Of a stretch of DNA of 37,476 bases, positions 1 through 7,211 are shown piece after piece. The notes beneath the pieces are model-generated. The model was not told the DNA's origin, searched no databases, and saw nothing but the letters and a program-made list of their open reading frames with translations. This DNA is from a virus. How positions within the stretch are numbered: the first letter of the stretch is position 1; each line of letters begins with the position of its first letter. The position numbers were made by a program, and so were the translations under genes. The stretch lies in the IMG/VR virus record IMGVR_UViG_3300020179_000080, positions 1 to 37,476 of that record. One strand, written 5' to 3'.

Positions 1-1032
1 AGAAGGCTGCCCAGCGGAGGCTGGGTGGCTGATTTTCGAGTCGACGGCAAACGACGCCAGCTCAAGGCAAAGACAAAGGCAGAAGCCAAGGCCCGCATGG
101 ATGAGGCCCTGGACGAGAGCGCCGTTGCCAACAAGCGCAGACGAACCAACAGCTTCACCATTGGCCAGGCCTGGGCGTTGACCGCAAAGGTCCGCTGGGC
201 TGGCCAGGCCTGCGAAAGCAACGCCAACGGGTACGCCCGGCAGGTGGTGGCGTTCTTTGGTCCAGAGCGGGCGCTGGCAAGCATCAGCGTTCGAGACTTT
301 GAGGACATGCGCCAGCACTTCCTGCGACGGGGCAACAAGCCAGCCACCATCAACTGGAAGGCCTCGACGTTGCAGTCGATGTTTGCCGACGCCGAAAAGT
401 ACGAGCACATCAGCAGGGACGACATCCCGCGCTTTCCCAAGCGGTTGCCAATGAACAACATCAAGGAACGGATCCTTGAGGACGACGAACTGCGGGCGTT
501 CTGCGCCTACCTGCAGGCCATTGAGAAGCACGAGGCCGCCTACTTGCTGGTGTTCCTGTGTGAGGTCGGCTGTCGGTTCTCAGAGGCCGCTCGCCTAATC
601 GGCAGGGATGTGGACCTGCAGGCCAACAGGGTGGTGTTCCGCAAGACAAAGAACCGGCAGCCGCGAACGGTGCCGCTGACCACCGCCGCGGCCGATGCCA
701 TCCGTCCCTTCATGCCGGTGCTCTCAGGCCAGCACATTTGGGGGCTGCGGTACAAGCAGTTCCAGTACCTCTTTGACCGGGCCAAGGCGGCCGTGGGGCT
801 TGCTGACGACGAGCTGCTGACCATCCACGTCACCAGGCACACCTGCGCCTCACGCCTAACCCGCAGCGGATCGTCGCTGCTCAACGTCATGAAATGGGGA
901 GGCTGGGCTGGGCTCAAAAGTGTGCAGCGCTATGCCCACGTCGACCTGGCCTCGCTGGAGGCCGCGGCCGAGCTGTTGCAATGTGGACGAAGTGGTGGAC
1001 CGCCACCGCTGCAAAAAATTACTTGCAACTGA
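1..1032 (+). CDS. int: Tyrosine-type integrase, 5' end cut by the window edge
   Basis: Site-specific recombinase that would integrate and excise the phage genome. The frame is open to base 1; counted from a GTG at 25 it gives 335 residues. The first readable residues (RRLPSGGWVADFRVDGKRR) look like an arm-type DNA-binding strand, so the true start lies upstream. The catalytic set is intact in GTG-25 numbering: R184 (GCRFSEA), H268 and R271 (HVTRH), W294 and nucleophile Y303 (QRYAH). If the contig is circular, the frame continues from ATG 37354 and totals about 384 residues, a normal size for the family. It lies directly before a cluster of TTGCAA repeats that may be its arm sites. Functional call is secure; the N-terminus is inferred. 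Confidence 0.93.
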   Translation, partial: RRLPSGGWVADFRVDGKRRQLKAKTKAEAKARMDEALDESAVANKRRRTNSFTIGQAWALTAKVRWAGQACESNANGYARQVVAFFGPERALASISVRDFEDMRQHFLRRGNKPATINWKASTLQSMFADAEKYEHISRDDIPRFPKRLPMNNIKERILEDDELRAFCAYLQAIEKHEAAYLLVFLCEVGCRFSEAARLIGRDVDLQANRVVFRKTKNRQPRTVPLTTAAADAIRPFMPVLSGQHIWGLRYKQFQYLFDRAKAAVGLADDELLTIHVTRHTCASRLTRSGSSLLNVMKWGGWAGLKSVQRYAHVDLASLEAAAELLQCGRSGGPPPLQKITCN

Positions 1033-1226
1033 TTTGCAACCGTCGCCCAATGACCAGTCTGGGAGTCAATCTTGATCACATCGCCAAAGTGCGCACCTAG
1101 GCACTACAAGGCCGTAGAGCAAAACAAAGGACTGCAGCGCCTAGCTTTTCTCTTGCTAATACGGCCCTGCTGTACTCACAGTGGGTTTGCAACACACGAA
1201 TTGCAAATTGCAACCGATGTGCAACC
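1023..1226. repeat. Cluster of TTGCAA-type repeats, candidate attP / integrase arm sites
   Basis: Copies are at 1023-1030 (TTGCAACT), 1034-1041 (TTGCAACC), 1187-1194 (TTGCAACA), 1201-1208 (TTGCAAAT), 1208-1215 (TTGCAACC), and a degenerate GTGCAACC at 1219-1226. One more lies inside int at 976. The copies are mostly direct and fall in two groups flanking about 145 bases, directly after int. That spacing of short direct repeats around a central region is what phage attP sites of lambda-type integrases look like. No tRNA-like core identity is recognisable, so the role is inferred. They could instead be regulator sites for the polymerase gene. Confidence 0.5.
1104..1117 (+). promoter_or_regulatory. 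Candidate phage promoter motif, copy 1 (CTACAAGGCCGTAG)
   Basis: Dyad motif CTAC-N6-GTAG upstream of the RNA polymerase gene. Apart from orientation its 14 bases are identical to the copy at 28218-28231 in the late arm. It lies about 64 bases before the GTG at 1181, inside the TTGCAA repeat region. It would place the polymerase gene under its own control. Confidence 0.6.
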
Positions 1227-3631
1227 CATCTGACGGCCTGGTCGCTGAGCAGTTGCAGCGGCAGACCAAGGCCGAACGAAGGGCTGCCGAAGCGTTTCAG
1301 AGCTCTCAGCGGCGCCTGCGAGAGCTTGGCAAGGAGTCAGCCCTGCCATATGGCCAGCGGCTCTACAGCGTCTGCCTAGAGGCCTTAGCGGCGTCCCTGG
1401 AGGGGGCGTTTGAGGACTTCCTGCTGGCGCCGGATAAGGCCAGGGCCCACGCCGCGGCCATGCCCTACTTCGACGCCTTCAAGGGCGTGCATCACATTGC
1501 CGCAGTCGCCCTGGTGGCAACGCTGGACCAGCTCAGCCGCAAGCAGCGCATGGCCACGTTTTGCCAGAACCTTGGCAGGGCGGTAGAGGACGAAACAAGG
1601 CTTAGCCGGCTGGAGAACAAAAGCCCGCTGGAGCTGCGCCGGCTGATGCGGCATGGCATGAACCGCCGCAAGATTGCCAGCAAGGAAGTTATGGCCCAGC
1701 TGGGGTGCCCGGCCCCGGCATGGAACGACATGGCCCGGCTGCAGGTCGGGCAGTTCCTGCTGGATCACATCAACACAGCGACTGGGTTGGTGCGGGTGGT
1801 CAAGCACCGCATTGGCAGGACCATGCCGTATTTCGTGCTGCCCAGCGCTGAGGCGGAGGAGTTTATCCGTGAGTGCCCGCGGGGCACCTACAAGGCCTCG
1901 CACAGCGCCATGGTCTGCCCGCCTGAGCCTTGGCCGGGGCTGTATGGCGGCGGGCTGATGGGCAACCAGGAGTGTCTAATTCGGGTGCCCATCCAGGACA
2001 ACGAAGAGAAAGACAGCACCGCCATCGAGCACTACCGCAAGGCGGACTTGTACAACTTTTTTAAGGGGGTCAACCATTTGCAGGCCACCCCGTTGGTGGT
2101 CGACGCCCAGATGGTGGAGCTACAGCGCACGGCTTGGGACAACGGCATTGACGGGCTGTTTCCCTGCAGGCGGGCGCCGATGGACGTGCCCGAACGGTTG
2201 GGCGATGAACCCACGGCTGATGAGCTGCGGGCCCGCAACCGCCTGGCGGCCATGGCCCACCGCGACAGGGAGCAAAACAGAACGCGGCGGATCAAGATCG
2301 AGCGGGCGCTGCAGTCAGCCGAGGAGCTTGCTGGCCGCACTGTCTGGCAGTCCTATCACGCTGATCACAGAGGCCGGATTTACAGCGGGAACAAGTACGT
2401 CACCCATCAAGGGCCCGACTACGAGAAGGCGCTGTTGTCGTTTGAGCAGCAGGCTGCAGCCACCGACGAGGGCATCGAATGGATTTTCAAGGCTGCTGCC
2501 GGCCACTACGGGCTAAGTCGGAGCTACTGGAGCGAGCGGCTGCGCTGGGGACAGCAGCACAAGGACCAGATGCTGGCCGCTGCTGCTGACCCGCTGGGGC
2601 GCCTGGAGCTGTGGCGATCAGCAAAGGACCCATGGCAGTTCCTGCAGATGTGCAAAGGCCTGCAGGAGGCGCTGGAGACCGGTTCTACCGGCGTGCCCAT
2701 CCGCTTGGACCAGACAACCAGCGGCTGCGGAATCCTGGCTGCCTTGGTGCGGGACGCCAAGGTCGGCCGGCTTTGCAACCTGTTTGGCAACACCCCGCGA
2801 GACCTGTACTCCGTCATTGCTGAGCGGGTGGTCAGACGCCTGACAGTGGACCTGGAGATGGGCGACGAGCGGGCTAAGGCACTGGCCGAGCTTTGGCTTA
2901 ACCGTGGCATTGACCGCGGCTTGGTCAAGGGGCCGATCCTGGCAACGCCTTACGGGGGCTCTTACATGAGCCTCTGCGACAGCCTGGTTGACGCCTTGGA
3001 CGAGCACCTGGGCTACGTCCCGCTGGACGAGTTCGCCTTTCGCGTAGCCATTCCTGCCAAATACCTGGCCAGCCACCTGTGGGCCGAGCTCAAGGCCGTG
3101 GTGCAGCCCTGCATTGACGTGAAAACTTGGCTGAAAAAGTCCTGCCGGCTGGTCATGACGGCTGGGCACCCGCTGGAGTGGACGACCCCAATGGGCTGGC
3201 CGATGCGGCTTGCAGATCGGGAGCCAACCAAACGCAGAGTGACAACGCTGATGTTCGGGCGAAAGGTGAGCCTGAGTATCCAGGACCAGCCGGTCAGCTC
3301 CCCGCTGTCACCGACGCAGGCAAACAAGGGTATAGGCGCCAACTTTGTCCACGCCTTTGACGCTGCGCTTTGCCAGCAGCTCATCTACAGGGCCGGAGAG
3401 CTTGGTATGCCTTTGCTGACAAACCACGACTGTTTCGCCAGTCATATAAACGACGCCAGGCAGCTTCATACGATGTTACACAGCGGCTTTCGGGACATGC
3501 ACCGCACTAATTGGTTACAGGTAGCGCGTGAAGAAATTCAGTTGCTGACTGGTGTTTTGCTGCCTGAGCCACCTTACGTTGGAACCCTGCAGTCGGGTCT
3601 GGTTGGCACAAATCCGTATTTGTACTCATGA
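1181..3631 (+). CDS. T7-like single-subunit DNA-dependent RNA polymerase
   Basis: Transcribes the phage genome from phage-specific promoters. Catalytic elements of the T7 family are present, in GTG-1181 numbering: palm aspartate in DQTTSGCG (about 510; T7 D537), finger lysine and tyrosine in GLVKGPILATPYGG (about 583 and 591; T7 K631/Y639), GIGANFVHAFD, and NHDCF with D750 (T7 D812). At 816 residues it is close to T7 RNAP (883). The start is uncertain: GTG 1181, or ATG 1217 giving 804 residues; neither has a clear ribosome site. A T7-promoter-like TAATACG lies at 1157-1163. Its likely targets are the CTAC-N6-GTAG motifs along the window. Confidence 0.97.
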   Translation: MGLQHTNCKLQPMCNPSDGLVAEQLQRQTKAERRAAEAFQSSQRRLRELGKESALPYGQRLYSVCLEALAASLEGAFEDFLLAPDKARAHAAAMPYFDAFKGVHHIAAVALVATLDQLSRKQRMATFCQNLGRAVEDETRLSRLENKSPLELRRLMRHGMNRRKIASKEVMAQLGCPAPAWNDMARLQVGQFLLDHINTATGLVRVVKHRIGRTMPYFVLPSAEAEEFIRECPRGTYKASHSAMVCPPEPWPGLYGGGLMGNQECLIRVPIQDNEEKDSTAIEHYRKADLYNFFKGVNHLQATPLVVDAQMVELQRTAWDNGIDGLFPCRRAPMDVPERLGDEPTADELRARNRLAAMAHRDREQNRTRRIKIERALQSAEELAGRTVWQSYHADHRGRIYSGNKYVTHQGPDYEKALLSFEQQAAATDEGIEWIFKAAAGHYGLSRSYWSERLRWGQQHKDQMLAAAADPLGRLELWRSAKDPWQFLQMCKGLQEALETGSTGVPIRLDQTTSGCGILAALVRDAKVGRLCNLFGNTPRDLYSVIAERVVRRLTVDLEMGDERAKALAELWLNRGIDRGLVKGPILATPYGGSYMSLCDSLVDALDEHLGYVPLDEFAFRVAIPAKYLASHLWAELKAVVQPCIDVKTWLKKSCRLVMTAGHPLEWTTPMGWPMRLADREPTKRRVTTLMFGRKVSLSIQDQPVSSPLSPTQANKGIGANFVHAFDAALCQQLIYRAGELGMPLLTNHDCFASHINDARQLHTMLHSGFRDMHRTNWLQVAREEIQLLTGVLLPEPPYVGTLQSGLVGTNPYLYS

Positions 3632-3647
3632 GACTTACGTATGACAT

Positions 3648-3661
3648 CTACACCCCCGTGG
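3648..3661 (+). promoter_or_regulatory. Candidate phage promoter motif, copy 2 (CTACACCCCCGTGG)
   Basis: Dyad motif in the 69-base gap between the RNA polymerase and ssDNA-binding genes, 39 bases before the ATG at 3701. A small stem (CGTGG 3678-3682 with CCACG 3691-3695) lies between it and the start codon and could modulate translation. Confidence 0.55.
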
Positions 3662-3700
3662 AATAGGCGGTAATTTTCGTGGGCCTTTAACCACGACCAC

Positions 3701-4270
3701 ATGCCCAAACTGCAAGTCACCCCTCTCGCGGAGTGCCGTTGGTTCAAGCTCCTAGGTGAAGCCCGCGAAAACAAATTTGATCCCAGCAAGCCACCTACCT
3801 GGAGTTGCGAGCTGATTCTCGACAACGACAACAAGACCCACATGGCGTGGATCGAGGAAATGGAAGCTAAGTACAAGGAGTTTCACGGCGAAACAAAAAA
3901 ATCCGGCAACTGGTTTCCTGCCAAGCCTGACCCTGAATCCCCGCGTTCACGCACTGTGGTCAGCTTCAAGCTGCCGATGTGGACCCGCAAAGACGGCACC
4001 GTCAGCGAAGGCCCCTCAGTTTTTGACGCTGGTCGCAACCCCTGGGACCAGAAGCGCCTTGTGGGCAATGGTTCAAAAGTAATCATTGGCTTTGACATCT
4101 ACGCCTGGCCCAGCCGTGGCACAGGTGCTGGCCTGACGTTTCAACCCCGGCAGGCCCAAGTGGTCGACCTTGTTGAGTACGTCAGCGAGGAGAAGAAGGC
4201 GGAGTGCGTCTTTGAGCCAGTTCCCGGTGGCTTTGTAGACGAGGGCTGTGTGTTCAATGCAGTCAGTTGA
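3701..4270 (+). CDS. Single-stranded DNA-binding protein, T7 gp2.5-like
   Basis: Protein of 189 residues with the size, position and composition of the cyanophage gp2.5-type ssDNA-binding proteins. It would coat single strands at the fork and contact replication partners. Visible features are an aromatic-rich OB-fold-like core (KLPMWTRKDG..., IIGFDIYAWPSRG) and an acidic region near the C-terminus (LVEYVSEEKKAECVFEP). The extreme C-terminus, VDEGCVFNAVS, is less acidic than the T7 gp2.5 tail that binds polymerase. That is worth noting because no phage DNA polymerase gene is present. It overlaps the resolvase start by 14 bases and is the first gene after promoter motif copy 2. Confidence 0.8.
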   Translation: MPKLQVTPLAECRWFKLLGEARENKFDPSKPPTWSCELILDNDNKTHMAWIEEMEAKYKEFHGETKKSGNWFPAKPDPESPRSRTVVSFKLPMWTRKDGTVSEGPSVFDAGRNPWDQKRLVGNGSKVIIGFDIYAWPSRGTGAGLTFQPRQAQVVDLVEYVSEEKKAECVFEPVPGGFVDEGCVFNAVS

Positions 4271-4616
4271 CCTTTGCCTGCCGCTTGCGCCGAAGTCCAA
4301 GGCACGCCCGCGGACTTACCTGGGCCAGGCCAGGCCCTACATGGAGCAGGCCTACAAGGAATGGATTGCTAAGGCCAGAGCCCTGATGGGCGAATACTGG
4401 ACCCTCCCACCCCTTGATCACATCGACTGTTTGGTTGTCACCTTCTACGGGCCAGCCCGTGGTGATCTCGACAACCGCCTTGGCGCTCTGCTGGATGCAG
4501 GCAATGGCCTGATTTGGACAGACGACAACGTGAAAGTGATTGGCACGGTTGCAATGAAATGGCGCAAAAGCACCATCAAAGACGCTCACATCAACTTCAC
4601 CATTATTTGGCAATGA
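4257..4616 (+). CDS. RusA-like Holliday-junction resolvase
   Basis: Endonuclease of 119 residues that would resolve branched DNA before packaging, the job T7 gp3 does. The RusA-family acidic pattern is clear: GDLDNRLGALLDAGNG followed by WTDDNVKVI, giving the metal-binding aspartates D-x-DN ... D ... DD. The N-terminus has the usual basic strand (PKSKARPRTYLG). ATG 4257 is chosen over GTG 4248; both overlap the ssDNA-binding gene. The stop overlaps the next ATG (ATGA at 4613-4616), so translation is coupled. Replacement of the T7 gp3 endonuclease by a RusA type is an established alternative in phages. Confidence 0.85.
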   Translation: MQSVDLCLPLAPKSKARPRTYLGQARPYMEQAYKEWIAKARALMGEYWTLPPLDHIDCLVVTFYGPARGDLDNRLGALLDAGNGLIWTDDNVKVIGTVAMKWRKSTIKDAHINFTIIWQ

Positions 4617-4810
4617 TCAAATGTCCACATTGCGGCTCGGTCGACTCGACCGTTTCGTACACCTACAACAAACAGGATTACGTCCTGCGGCACCGTCGAT
4701 GCCGCGGTTGCGGCGCCGACTACCACACCCATGAAGTCCTTGCCATCAATGCTGGAAAGTCTCGTGGCTTCATCCTCGATCTCCCGCTTCAACAAGGAGG
4801 AACGGAGTGA
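4613..4810 (+). CDS. Small zinc-ribbon protein of unknown function
   Basis: Protein of 65 residues with two CxxC pairs, CPHCGSVDS near the N-terminus and CRGCG about 25 residues later, separated by an aromatic/basic stretch. This is the zinc-ribbon layout seen at the N-terminus of NrdR and in many small phage proteins. It starts in an ATGA overlap with the resolvase stop and its 3' end overlaps the primase-helicase frame. It could bind nucleic acid or recruit a partner; nothing more specific can be said. Confidence 0.75.
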   Translation: MIKCPHCGSVDSTVSYTYNKQDYVLRHRRCRGCGADYHTHEVLAINAGKSRGFILDLPLQQGGTE

Positions 4811-6380
4811 GTCGCGCTTTGTTGGCCATGGGTCTTGCGCTAGCTGCGGCAGCAGTGACGGCCTTGCGATCTACACCGACCACACCTACTGCTTCGTCTG
4901 CAACACCTACACGAAAGCGGAAGGGGAGGAACGACCCACCCGATCCAACCATCTTTCGCCAATGACCACCCTCACCATTGAGGCGTGGAAGGACGAGTCC
5001 TACCGGGGCCTGTCCAAGCGTGTGCTGGAGCAGTACGGCGTGCTGCGCACGGCTGACGGCATCGTCTTTCAATACCGGGACCAGGCGGGCAAGATCATTG
5101 CCCAGAAGTTCCGCAGCGAAGACAAGCGCATTAGCTGGAAAGGGGACGCAAAGAGCGTTGTCGGTTTCGGCAGCCATCTGGCCAATCCTGGCCATCACGA
5201 CGCCATTGCCATCTGCGAGGGCGAGCTTGATGCCCCATCGGTCTATGCCGCCACCAACGGCAAGGTTGTTGGCATCTCCGTGCCCAACGGTGCTCAGTCA
5301 GCAGCGGCCTGGGTGCGCAAGCACCTTGATCAGTTCAATCAGTTCAAGACCGTCTACATCGCCACTGATAACGACGAGCCAGGTGAGGCCGCGGCCAACG
5401 CCTTGGTGGAACTGTTTGAGGCTGGTCAGGTGCGGCGTGTGGTGTTCCCCCGCAAGGACGCCAACGACACCCTGCAGGAGCTCGGCGGGCAGGCCGTCAA
5501 AGAATCCATCTACGCCGCAAAGCAGCTGCGGCCTGATGGCATCAAGCCAGCGTCGGCCTACGAGGGCATTGTCCTCAAGCCGGCCAAACGCACGGCAGTC
5601 AACTGCGCCTTTGCCTGGTGGAACCAGAAGACACCCTTCTATGACAACCAGCTGATCGTGCTGATTGCTGGCTCAGGCATCGGCAAGACCACCTTTGCCC
5701 GTGCCCTGGCCCTCCATGACATGGAGAACGGCATCAAGGTCGGCTGGATTGGCCTGGAAGAAACAGCAGACGAGGCAATCTTCCGCTTCGTGGGCATGGC
5801 AGCTGGCTTGCAGCTTCATGCCAGGCAGACTTACGCCGGTCTTACCGATCAGCAGCTGCAAGACATTGCGCAGGCTGACAAGTTTGTGACCGGCAGCGGG
5901 ATGCTGGAACTGTTTGATCACTTTGGCTCGCTTGACGAGAACGTGATCCTCCAGCGGATGAACTACATGGTCCGCTCGCTGGGGTGCCAGCACATCTACC
6001 TTGACCACCTGACAATCATTGGCTCCGGCCTGGCGCAGGACGTTCGGCAGCTGGATGCGCTGATCACCAAGATCCGCTCTTTCATCGCGGCCACAAAATG
6101 CACGGTGTTTGCCATCAGTCACCTAAACCGCGGCAGCAGTCAGGTGAAAAACATGGAAGACGGCGGCGTCCCTGAGCTGCATGACATCAGGGGTAGCCAT
6201 TCCGTTGTGCAGTTGGCAGACACTATCTGGGCCCTGGGCCGCAGGCGCGGGACACAGCTAACCCATTCCTACTGCTTGAAAAACAGGATGCTCGGCCGAT
6301 GTGGCTATGCAGGCTCCTTCGTCTTCGACGAGGAAACACAAGCGCTGGAACAGAGATGGGAAGACCAGGCATTGAACTAA
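4731..6380 (+). CDS. T7 gp4-like primase-helicase
   Basis: Bifunctional replisome enzyme of up to 549 residues (T7 gp4A is 566). An N-terminal zinc site is present, C36-x2-C39 and C54-x2-C57, with the sequence CGSSDG typical of gp4. The TOPRIM primase domain has EGELD (E163), the DND metal site (D213/D215) and KDAND (about 240). The helicase domain has Walker A GSGIGKTT (314-321), then GLEET, YLDHLTII and ISHLNRG, ending in an arginine-containing loop. The start is uncertain: ATG 4731 and 4749 both overlap the zinc-ribbon gene and no ATG lies nearer the zinc motif. In T7 the next gene would be DNA polymerase; here it is a set of small unknown genes. Confidence 0.96.
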   Translation: MKSLPSMLESLVASSSISRFNKEERSESRFVGHGSCASCGSSDGLAIYTDHTYCFVCNTYTKAEGEERPTRSNHLSPMTTLTIEAWKDESYRGLSKRVLEQYGVLRTADGIVFQYRDQAGKIIAQKFRSEDKRISWKGDAKSVVGFGSHLANPGHHDAIAICEGELDAPSVYAATNGKVVGISVPNGAQSAAAWVRKHLDQFNQFKTVYIATDNDEPGEAAANALVELFEAGQVRRVVFPRKDANDTLQELGGQAVKESIYAAKQLRPDGIKPASAYEGIVLKPAKRTAVNCAFAWWNQKTPFYDNQLIVLIAGSGIGKTTFARALALHDMENGIKVGWIGLEETADEAIFRFVGMAAGLQLHARQTYAGLTDQQLQDIAQADKFVTGSGMLELFDHFGSLDENVILQRMNYMVRSLGCQHIYLDHLTIIGSGLAQDVRQLDALITKIRSFIAATKCTVFAISHLNRGSSQVKNMEDGGVPELHDIRGSHSVVQLADTIWALGRRRGTQLTHSYCLKNRMLGRCGYAGSFVFDEETQALEQRWEDQALN

Positions 6381-6568
6381 ACAGCTGGAAACAGCTGCGC
6401 AAAGGCCAGGCCGTCCATTTCTACACAGCTGACGGTTGGCGGAAAGGCCACGTCACCTTTGTCAACACCGCTTCAATCACGGTCCTTTGGGACCAAAACT
6501 CTACCCAACGAAACACCAATGTCTACGACCTCCGCAATGTTCGACTCTTTGACACCAGATCCAAATGA
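6356..6568 (+). CDS. Small hypothetical protein, possible SH3/KOW-like barrel
   Basis: Protein of 70 residues starting at ATG 6356, 25 bases inside the primase-helicase end. The sequence alternates hydrophobic and polar residues in short strands (GQAVHFYTADGWRKGHVTFV, then SITVLWDQ), which suggests a small beta-barrel of SH3/KOW type. That is an impression from pattern, not a family match. It is the first of four tightly packed small genes in the position occupied by DNA polymerase in T7. Confidence 0.6.
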   Translation: MGRPGIELNSWKQLRKGQAVHFYTADGWRKGHVTFVNTASITVLWDQNSTQRNTNVYDLRNVRLFDTRSK

Positions 6569-6728
6569 CAGACCACTTGACCTGTCGCTAGGAGTGATCA
6601 AACGTCTCCTAGAGGATGCTTACGGGCATTACAACAAGGCAATCATGAGCGACGCCAAGCACGTTGCCAGCTACTGGGACGGCTACATCCGCGCCTGCCA
6701 ACACATCTTGGAGGCAGAAAGAGAATGA
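6537..6728 (+). CDS. Small hypothetical protein
   Basis: About 63 residues from ATG 6537 (an alternative ATG lies at 6519). Predicted largely helical (GVIKRLLEDAYGHYNKAIM, SYWDGYIRACQHILEAERE). It overlaps the previous gene by about 30 bases and its stop overlaps the next ATG (6725-6728), so it belongs to a coupled chain. No family recognised. Confidence 0.55.
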   Translation: MFDSLTPDPNDRPLDLSLGVIKRLLEDAYGHYNKAIMSDAKHVASYWDGYIRACQHILEAERE

Positions 6729-6952
6729 GCTGGATGGTCCCTGGCCGCCTGCCGCAAGAAGGTCCTGAGCCAATTCTTGGTGAAGGCGTTAGCCGGGCGC
6801 ACAAGTATGAGCGCACCAAGGTCTTTTGGCTAAATGTCAAACGGCCTACTGCTTCACCAATGCGCGTAGCCATCAAGGCTGCAACCGCCCGCAAAGCCAT
6901 TCGCTATTGCAAAAACCGCTGGCCTGACGCAACTGTCACTGCAATCAAATGA
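6725..6952 (+). CDS. Small basic hypothetical protein
   Basis: Protein of 75 residues, basic, with a stretch KAATARKAIRYCKNRWPDATVTAI that resembles the small phage and host proteins that modify or sense amino-terminal stretches of repeats such as AxxARxAI...NxxP. The match is not strong enough to name. Start and stop both overlap neighbours as ATGA (6725-6728 and 6949-6952), which supports it being translated. Confidence 0.6.
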   Translation: MSWMVPGRLPQEGPEPILGEGVSRAHKYERTKVFWLNVKRPTASPMRVAIKAATARKAIRYCKNRWPDATVTAIK

Positions 6953-7173
6953 CCCTACTCAACAACCTCACTGATTTGTACTGGAGCCTTGGCGAGTACA
7001 GCATTGACGACCGCCGCCGCATGAAGGCAGTCGTTCATGAGCTAGCTGGCGTAATTCGCACCTGGGCCCCGGATCCAGGGCAAGCGCGTATTTGCCACTT
7101 GGCCATTAACGAGATAGCCGACCGTTTGCTGAAAGAGGTCGAGGAGCACGTCGACACGTCGAAAGAGACGTGA
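6949..7173 (+). CDS. Small helical hypothetical protein
   Basis: Protein of 74 residues, apparently all helical (LYWSLGEYSIDDRRRMKAVVHELAGVI, ICHLAINEIADRLLKEVEEHV). It begins in an ATGA overlap with the previous gene and ends in a stem-loop followed by a T run. The family is not recognised. It is last of the four genes that separate primase-helicase from exonuclease. Confidence 0.6.
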   Translation: MTLLNNLTDLYWSLGEYSIDDRRRMKAVVHELAGVIRTWAPDPGQARICHLAINEIADRLLKEVEEHVDTSKET

Positions 7174-7184
7174 CGCATTTTTTT
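7155..7184 (+). terminator. Weak terminator-like stem-loop before the exonuclease gene
   Basis: Perfect 6-bp stem CACGTC (7155-7160) / GACGTG (7167-7172) with loop GAAAGA, then a run of seven T at 7178-7184 after a 5-base gap. The gap makes it weaker than a canonical factor-independent terminator. It could instead be an RNA-processing or attenuation site. Confidence 0.4.
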
Positions 7185-7211
7185 CAAGCACACCAACGCC
7201 TTTGACTACCT

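Noticed and set aside
1033-1180. tRNA-derived attP core
   Set aside because: No T-loop or acceptor-stem-like segment could be recognised; the attP proposal rests on repeats only.
6299-6380. Upstream extension of the 70-residue gene to ATG 6299
   Set aside because: The extension lies fully inside the primase-helicase C-terminus and reads as Arg/Leu-rich shadow sequence; ATG 6356 is the better start.
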